Below are positions 59,386 to 64,000 of a stretch of 64,000 nucleotides of DNA, piece after piece. Location: assembly GCF_005863245.1 (NCBI RefSeq), contig NZ_VBUT01000001.1, forward strand, positions 62,001-126,000. The letters are read 5' to 3'. This DNA is from Nocardia cyriacigeorgica. GTDB lineage: Bacteria; Actinomycetota; Actinomycetes; Mycobacteriales; Mycobacteriaceae. Position 1 is the stretch's first letter. Each line of letters starts with the position of its first letter. The position numbers and the translations under genes were made by a program. The notes under the pieces are model-generated. The model saw nothing but the letters and a program-made list of their open reading frames with translations. It ran no database searches and was not told where the DNA came from.

Positions 59386-60483
59386 CTACCCCAGCAGCAC
59401 CGCATACCCCGGCTTGATGATGTCGTCGATGATGCGCAGCCGATCCGGGAACGGGATGAACGCCGACTTCATCGCGTTGATGGTGAAGCGTTCCAGATCG
59501 CTCCAGCCGTAACCGAAGGTGTCGACCAGTTTCAGCATCTCCGCGCTCATGGTGGTGTCGCTCATCAGCCGGTTGTCGGTGTTGACGGTGACGCGGAAGC
59601 GCAGCCGGGCCAGCAGGTCGAACGGATGCTTGTCCAGCGAGGGCACCGCGCCGGTCTGCACATTCGACGATGGGCACAGCTCCAGCGGGATGCGCATATC
59701 CCGCACGTAGTTGGCGACCACGCCCAGCCGGGCATCCTCGACCGCACCCGGTACGTGGATGTCGTCGGTGATGCGCACGCCGTGGCCGAGCCGGTCGCAG
59801 CCGCAGAACGCGAGCGCCTCGTGGATGGACGGCAGGCCGAACGCTTCGCCCGCGTGGATGGTGAAGTGGGCGTGGTTGGCGCGCAGGTATTCGAAGGCGT
59901 CGAGGTGGCGGGTGGGAGGGTAGCCGGCCTCGGCACCGGCGATATCGAACCCGCCGACGCCCTGGTCGCGGAACCGCACCGCCAGCTCGGCGATCTCGCG
60001 CGAGCGGGCCGCGTGCCGCATGGCCGTCAGCAGGCAGATCGCGACGATGGGCGTGCCCGCAGCCTCGGCCACTGCCATCCCCTCACGCAGACCTTCCAGC
60101 GTGTGCTCGACCACCTCGTCGAGGGTGAGCCCGGCTTCCAGATGTTGTTCGGGCGCGAACCGCACCTCGGCGTAGACGACGCCGTCGGCGGCCAGATCCT
60201 CGACGCATTCGCGCGCCACCCGGCGCAGCCCCTCCGGGGTCTGCATCACGGCCACGGTGTGGCTGAAGGTTTCCAGATAGCGTTCCAGCGATCCGCTGTC
60301 GGCGGCTTCGCGGAACCAGGCGGCCAACGCGTCGGCGTCGGTGGCGGGTAGCTGGTCGTAGCCGCAGTCGGCGGCGAGTTCGAGCACCGTGGCGGGGCGC
60401 AGACCACCGTCGAGATGGTCGTGCAGCAACGCCTTGGGCGCTTGGCGGATCGAGGCAAGGGTCAACGGCATCGGTCCAGTCAT
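59386..60483 (-). CDS. add: Adenosine deaminase
   Basis: 365-residue zinc enzyme that deaminates (deoxy)adenosine to (deoxy)inosine, which PNP then splits. Zinc ligands are in [12 protein letters not shown] near the N-terminus and in [10 protein letters not shown]. The catalytic region has [10 protein letters not shown] and [10 protein letters not shown], and the late Asp is in [11 protein letters not shown]. The ATG has TACCGT 6 nt upstream. Next on the same strand upstream are deoA and cdd, also salvage enzymes. Confidence 0.95.
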   Translation of the reverse strand: MTGPMPLTLASIRQAPKALLHDHLDGGLRPATVLELAADCGYDQLPATDADALAAWFREAADSGSLERYLETFSHTVAVMQTPEGLRRVARECVEDLAADGVVYAEVRFAPEQHLEAGLTLDEVVEHTLEGLREGMAVAEAAGTPIVAICLLTAMRHAARSREIAELAVRFRDQGVGGFDIAGAEAGYPPTRHLDAFEYLRANHAHFTIHAGEAFGLPSIHEALAFCGCDRLGHGVRITDDIHVPGAVEDARLGVVANYVRDMRIPLELCPSSNVQTGAVPSLDKHPFDLLARLRFRVTVNTDNRLMSDTTMSAEMLKLVDTFGYGWSDLERFTINAMKSAFIPFPDRLRIIDDIIKPGYAVLLG

Positions 60484-60489
60484 GTCCTG

Positions 60490-60495
60490 ACGGTA
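60490..60495 (-). promoter_or_regulatory. Putative -10 hexamer TACCGT of add
   Basis: The minus-strand TACCGT lies 6 nt before the ATG at 60483, so a leaderless transcript is predicted even though cdd-deoA lie just upstream. Confidence 0.4.
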
Positions 60496-60567
60496 GCCGC
60501 AGCGCGCCGAATCGGCAGCGGAGTGAGGCGTGGCGGTGGTCTCGGTGCGCCGCCGGTCTGGCGTCGA

Positions 60568-61860
60568 TCAGTTCCCGATGCGGTCCAGGAACAGCGGCGG
60601 GGAGGCACCGTGGTCGCCGTCGGGGTCGATAGTTACGGCCGCGGTCACCGCCGCGACCGCATCCGGCAGCGCCTCGGGCGTATCGGTGTGCAGCGTGAAC
60701 AGCGGACTGCCCGCACGCATCCACTCACCGACGCGCGCGTGCAGCTGCACTCCGGCGCCGGCCTGCACCGGATCGCCTTGCCTGGTCCGCCCCGCGCCCA
60801 GCCGCCAGGCCGCGATGCCCACGCCCATGGCGTCGAGCCGAGTGAGGACGCCGTCCGCGTCAGCGCAGACGGTCTCGGTGTCGGTGGCCCGCGGCAGCGG
60901 TGCGTCCGGATCGCCGCCCTGGGCGCGGATCATCGCCTTCCAGTGGTCCATGGCGCGGCCGTCGGCGAGCGCGGCGGCGGGGTCGGTGTCGATACCGGCG
61001 AGGGCGAGCATTTCCCGCGCCAGCGCCAACGTCAGCTCGACCACGTCGGCGGGCCCACCACCGGCCAGCACCTCGACGGCTTCGGCGACCTCGAGCGCAT
61101 TGCCCGCGGTGCGACCGAGCGGAACATCCATCCCGGTCAGCAGCGCGACGGTGCGCACGCCCGCGTCCTCCCCCAGCTCGACCATCGTCGCCGCCAGTTC
61201 CCGCGCCTGCTCGACGTTCTTCATGAACGCGCCCGAGCCGACCTTCACATCCAGCACCAGCCCACCGGTGCCCTCGGCGATCTTCTTACTCATGATCGAG
61301 CTCGCGATCAGCGGAATGGACTCGACGGTTCCGGTGACGTCACGCAGTGCGTAGAGCCGCTTGTCGGCCGGCGCCAGATCCGCACCGGCCGCGCACACCA
61401 CCGCGCCCGCGGCCGGGTCGGCGAGGATCTCGCGCATCCGGGGCACACTGAGATCGGCCTGCCAGCCGGGGATGGATTCGAGTTTGTCCAGCGTGCCTCC
61501 GGTGTGGCCGAGGCCGCGCCCGGACAGCTGCGGCACCGCAGCACCGCACGCGGCGACCAGCGGCGCGAGCGGCAAGGTGATCTTGTCGCCGACACCGCCG
61601 GTGGAATGCTTGTCGACGGTCGGGCGGGGCAGGTCGGTGAAGTCCATCCGCTGCCCGGAGGCGATCATCGCCGCGGTCCAGCGCGCCGTCTCCCGCGGCG
61701 TCATCCCGCGCAGCAGCACCGCCATGGCCAGCGCCGACATCTGCTCGTCGGCCACCTCGCCGCGGGTGAAGGCGTCGATCACCCAGTCGATCTGCTCGTC
61801 GGAGAGCTGTCCGCCGTCGCGTTTGGTGGTGATGATGGATATCGCGTCCAGTGCCGTCAC
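60568..61860 (-). CDS. deoA: Thymidine/pyrimidine-nucleoside phosphorylase
   Basis: 430-residue enzyme splitting thymidine or (deoxy)uridine with phosphate. It has the family start IITTKRDGGQLSDEQIDW, the phosphate site VDKHSTGGVGDKITLPLAPLVA in two parts, GRGLGHTGGTLDKLESIPG and LDVKVGSGAFMKN. The GTG at 61860 gives the expected length (M. tuberculosis DeoA is about 427 residues); an upstream start at 61920 would add a basic unmatched tail. It follows cdd by 75 bp, whose deaminated products it can use. Confidence 0.94.
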   Translation of the reverse strand: MTALDAISIITTKRDGGQLSDEQIDWVIDAFTRGEVADEQMSALAMAVLLRGMTPRETARWTAAMIASGQRMDFTDLPRPTVDKHSTGGVGDKITLPLAPLVAACGAAVPQLSGRGLGHTGGTLDKLESIPGWQADLSVPRMREILADPAAGAVVCAAGADLAPADKRLYALRDVTGTVESIPLIASSIMSKKIAEGTGGLVLDVKVGSGAFMKNVEQARELAATMVELGEDAGVRTVALLTGMDVPLGRTAGNALEVAEAVEVLAGGGPADVVELTLALAREMLALAGIDTDPAAALADGRAMDHWKAMIRAQGGDPDAPLPRATDTETVCADADGVLTRLDAMGVGIAAWRLGAGRTRQGDPVQAGAGVQLHARVGEWMRAGSPLFTLHTDTPEALPDAVAAVTAAVTIDPDGDHGASPPLFLDRIGN

Positions 61861-61935
61861 GATCGTCAGTCTCGCAGCCGCCGAGCCGGCTCGCCGGGGA
61901 AAGCGCCGCCGTGTCCCCACGGGCCGAGTCCGTTC

Positions 61936-62337
61936 TCAGCGCTGCCCGGCGTCCAGATCGTCCGGTCCGAACGCGTCCGGCAGTAGCTGCGCCAACCGCA
62001 CCGCGCCCTGCCGATGATCCACCAGCAGATCCGCCCCACCGAACTCGTAGAGCACCTGACGGCAGCGCCCGCACGGCATCAGGATTTCGCCCCGGGAATC
62101 GCTCACCGATACCGCCAGTAAGCGGCCCCCACCGGTGCTCTGAAAGTTACCGACGAGTACACATTCGGCACACAGGCCGAGACCGTATGAGACATTTTCC
62201 ACATTGCAACCGCTCACAATTCGGCCGTCGGCACAGAGAGCCGCCGCACCGACCGGAAAGCGCGAGTACGGAGCATGCGCATTGCGCATTACTCCAATTG
62301 CATTGTCACGCAGGAGTTTCCAGTCGATTTCGGTCAT
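61936..62337 (-). CDS. cdd: Cytidine deaminase
   Basis: 133-residue tetrameric-type cytidine deaminase. Substrate binding FPVGAAALCADGRIVSGCNVENVSY in two parts, the zinc/catalytic pair CAE in YGLGLCAECV, and PCGRCRQVLYEFGG as the second Cys pair. The ATG at 62337 has GGGGAG 7 nt upstream. It starts the cdd-deoA transcription unit, divergent from sdhC. Confidence 0.95.
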   Translation of the reverse strand: MTEIDWKLLRDNAIGVMRNAHAPYSRFPVGAAALCADGRIVSGCNVENVSYGLGLCAECVLVGNFQSTGGGRLLAVSVSDSRGEILMPCGRCRQVLYEFGGADLLVDHRQGAVRLAQLLPDAFGPDDLDAGQR

Positions 62338-62406
62338 TCCGAACTCCCCTCGAGCCGGCCGCACCAGGGCATGGACGGACCACCGCACAACCCCTCACCC
62401 ACCGGG

Positions 62407-62425
62407 AAAGGTAACCCTAACCTAC
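62407..62425. promoter_or_regulatory. Iron-box-like sequence between cdd and sdhC
   Basis: AAAGGTAACCCTAACCTAC agrees at 14 of 19 positions with the DtxR/IdeR consensus TTAGGTTAGCCTAACCTAA. It lies 70 bp upstream of cdd and 224 bp upstream of sdhC. Confidence 0.35.
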
Positions 62426-62648
62426 CGGAAATGCACGCAACGCGCGGCACTCCGAATTAGTTCCGCGATTCGGAGAGGATTAGAGTCCAACAACAGATCG
62501 GTTCAGGTTCCCGGCGGCGGGCCGGAGCGCAGCCACAAGCGAAAAACTCCTGGTGGCCGCGAGCTGGTTTGCACCGGATTTCCGGCTCGAAGCGCCGGCG
62601 TCGGATCTGCGACCGGGTCCATCAACGACGTTGGAGGCACCGCACTCT

Positions 62649-63047
62649 ATGACCACGATAGAAGCTCCGGCTCAGCCGAAGCGGAAGACGCTGTACCGAG
62701 GCGACCCCGGAATGTGGTCCTGGGCGCTGCACCGGATCACCGGTGTGACCGTCTTTTTCTTCCTCTTCGTGCACGTCCTGGACACCGCCCTGGTGCGCGT
62801 CAGCCCCGCCACCTACGACGACGCGATCGAGACCTACAAAACGCCGATCGTCGCCCTCATGGAGATGGGCCTGGTCTTCTGCGTACTGTTCCACGCGCTC
62901 AACGGTGTGCGAGTGATCCTGGTGGACTTCTGGTCCAAGGGCCCGCGCTACCAGCGCCAGATGCTCTGGGGCATCCTCGGCCTGCTGGCCGTGCTACTCG
63001 TGCCCGCCATCGGCCGGATGTTCTACCTACTGTTCACGGAGCACTGA
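62649..63047 (+). CDS. sdhC: Succinate dehydrogenase cytochrome b556 subunit
   Basis: 132-residue membrane subunit of complex II with three transmembrane helices. The signature start is YRGDPGMWSWALHRITGVTVFFFLFVHVLDTA in two parts, with the His and Arg/Ser that bind heme and quinone, and FCVLFHALNGVRVIL, carrying the second heme His. A GGAGG ribosome site lies 12 nt upstream of the ATG. It is first in the sdhCDA(B) operon. Confidence 0.95.
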   Translation: MTTIEAPAQPKRKTLYRGDPGMWSWALHRITGVTVFFFLFVHVLDTALVRVSPATYDDAIETYKTPIVALMEMGLVFCVLFHALNGVRVILVDFWSKGPRYQRQMLWGILGLLAVLLVPAIGRMFYLLFTEH

Positions 63048-63052
63048 TCCAT

Positions 63053-63484
63053 ATGACCGCACCTGTACTCGGCAAGTCGTATGACCGCCCGGCGAGCCTG
63101 GATCTGCCCCGCTCCCCGCGCGCTCGCGCCAACAGCAACTTCGAGAAGTACGCGTGGCTGTTCATGCGCTTCTCCGGCCTGGCACTGATCGTGCTCGTCC
63201 TCGGCCACATGTCGATCATGCTGCTGCTCGACGGCGGCGTGAAGCGGCTCAACTTCGCCTTCGTGGCCGGCCGCTGGTCCAGCCCGTTCTGGCAGATCTG
63301 GGACCTGGCCATGCTGTGGCTGGCCCAGCTGCACGGCGGCAACGGGCTGCGCACCGTGATCGCGGACTACTCCCGCAAGGACTCGACCCGCTTCTGGCTG
63401 AACACGCTGCTGGTGCTGTCGATGATCCTGGTCATGGGCGTCGGCACCTACGTCATCTTCACCTTCGACCCCAACATCAGTTAG
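63053..63484 (+). CDS. sdhD: Succinate dehydrogenase hydrophobic membrane anchor subunit
   Basis: 143-residue membrane subunit with three helices: WLFMRFSGLALIVLVLGHMSIMLLL in two parts, a second starting WQIWDLAMLWLAQLHGGNGLR, and the last TLLVLSMILVMGVGTYVIF. The His in LGHMS and in QLHGGNGLR are likely heme/quinone ligands. It starts 5 nt after sdhC, so the two are translationally linked. Confidence 0.93.
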   Translation: MTAPVLGKSYDRPASLDLPRSPRARANSNFEKYAWLFMRFSGLALIVLVLGHMSIMLLLDGGVKRLNFAFVAGRWSSPFWQIWDLAMLWLAQLHGGNGLRTVIADYSRKDSTRFWLNTLLVLSMILVMGVGTYVIFTFDPNIS

Positions 63485-63500
63485 GAACAGGCCACCTCCG

Positions 63501-64000
63501 ATGAGTGAATCCCGGATTCAGGAGCACCGCTACGACGTCGTCATCGTCGGCGCCGGTGGCGCGGGTATGCGTGCGGCGATCGAGGCCGGGCCCCGGGCGC
63601 GCACCGCGGTGCTGACCAAGCTGTACCCCACCCGCAGCCACACCGGCGCGGCGCAGGGCGGCATGTGCGCGGCGCTGGCCAACGTCGAAGAGGACAACTG
63701 GGAGTGGCACACCTTCGACACCGTCAAGGGTGGTGACTACATCGTCGACCAGGACGCCGCCGAGATCATGGCCAAGGAGGCCATCGACGCGGTGCTCGAC
63801 CTGGAGAAGATGGGTCTGCCGTTCAACCGCACCCCCGAGGGCAAGATCGACCAGCGCCGGTTCGGTGGCCACACCCGCGATCACGGTAAGGCCCCGGTCC
63901 GCCGGGCCTGCTACGCCGCCGACCGCACCGGCCACATGATCCTGCAGACGCTGTACCAGAACTGCGTCAAGCACGACGTCGAGTTCTTCAACGAGTTCTA
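63501..64000 (+). CDS. sdhA: Succinate dehydrogenase flavoprotein subunit (partial)
   Basis: The first 166 residues; the gene runs off the right edge. It has the FAD-binding YDVVIVGAGGAGMRAAIEA and the covalent flavin His in PTRSHTGAAQGGMCAAL, followed by DTVKGGDYIVDQDAAEIM and RRFGGHTRDHGKAPVRRACYAADRTGH. It begins 16 bp after sdhD, in the operon. Confidence 0.96.
   Translation, partial: MSESRIQEHRYDVVIVGAGGAGMRAAIEAGPRARTAVLTKLYPTRSHTGAAQGGMCAALANVEEDNWEWHTFDTVKGGDYIVDQDAAEIMAKEAIDAVLDLEKMGLPFNRTPEGKIDQRRFGGHTRDHGKAPVRRACYAADRTGHMILQTLYQNCVKHDVEFFNEF

Overview
This window looks like chromosomal core sequence from a high-GC mycolic-acid actinomycete, most likely Nocardia or a close relative in Mycobacteriales. 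Evidence is the codon composition, frequent GTG starts, mycothiol-type enzymes, acyl-CoA carboxylase genes of the AccA3/AccD5/AccE5 type, a type VII secretion substrate cassette, and gene order. From my knowledge of Mycobacterium tuberculosis H37Rv, the series fadE25, purE, purK, GtrA-like gene, PH-domain gene, birA, accD5, accE5, maf, sseA, accA3, lat, lrpA, pcd, lhr, nei2, glpD2, lpdA, a GGCT-like gene, amiA1, amiB1, deoD, pmmB, upp, an Rv3311-like gene, add, deoA, cdd and sdhCDA follows the Rv3274c-Rv3318 order closely. Lineage-specific genes are inserted between these anchors.

Layout. 1-7.5 kb: transhydrogenase genes (minus strand), then small soluble enzymes (HIT, mycothiol-dependent enzyme, peptidase E), a GtrA protein, a GlcD-like flavin oxidase, a GNAT protein and a membrane-anchored serine hydrolase. 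7.7-13.2 kb: fadE25 with a TetR gene upstream and two palindromic operators between them, a secreted lipase, and purE-purK. 13.2-24.1 kb: lipid precursor block with GtrA, an inserted two-component system, PH protein, birA, accD5-accE5-maf, a SufR-like regulator diverging from sseA, and accA3. 24.3-31.2 kb: patatin, a beta-propeller lipoprotein, the lysine catabolic genes lat-lrpA-pcd, and a phosphatase-like protein. 31.3-38.6 kb: Lhr helicase and Nei DNA repair genes, then a TetR-lactonase pair. 38.7-43.4 kb: divergent glpD/glpK and a LysN-like aminotransferase. 43.5-46.1 kb: three secreted or membrane proteins, two of which share a QPGVT sequence motif. 46.3-51.8 kb: LpdA, a GGCT-like protein, two M20 amidohydrolases and an enoyl-CoA isomerase-like protein. 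51.9-62.3 kb: nucleoside salvage genes (deoD, pmmB, upp, add, deoA, cdd), interrupted by a T7SS substrate cassette (55.1-57.2 kb), an Rv3311-like gene and a thioesterase. 62.6-64 kb: start of the succinate dehydrogenase operon.

How the genes work together. BirA can biotinylate AccA3, which works with AccD5 and AccE5 to make (methyl)malonyl-CoA. LAT, PCD and possibly the LysN-like aminotransferase form a lysine to 2-oxoadipate route. DeoD, DeoA, Cdd, Add, Upp and the phosphomutase salvage nucleosides and their pentoses. GlpK and GlpD feed glycerol to the quinone pool.

The most notable points are an SseA-type sulfurtransferase whose catalytic cysteine is serine and which lacks the adjacent SufE gene; a cassette pairing an EspC-like protein carrying a YxxxD signal with a WXG-NlpC/P60 hydrolase; a cluster of secreted QPGVT-repeat proteins; degenerate tandem repeats between convergent genes; and a -10 hexamer placed 6-8 nt before the start codon of at least 22 genes, which predicts leaderless transcripts. 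I saw no tRNA, rRNA, CRISPR array, insertion sequence or prophage. All family assignments come from reading the sequence and recalled knowledge; no searches were run.
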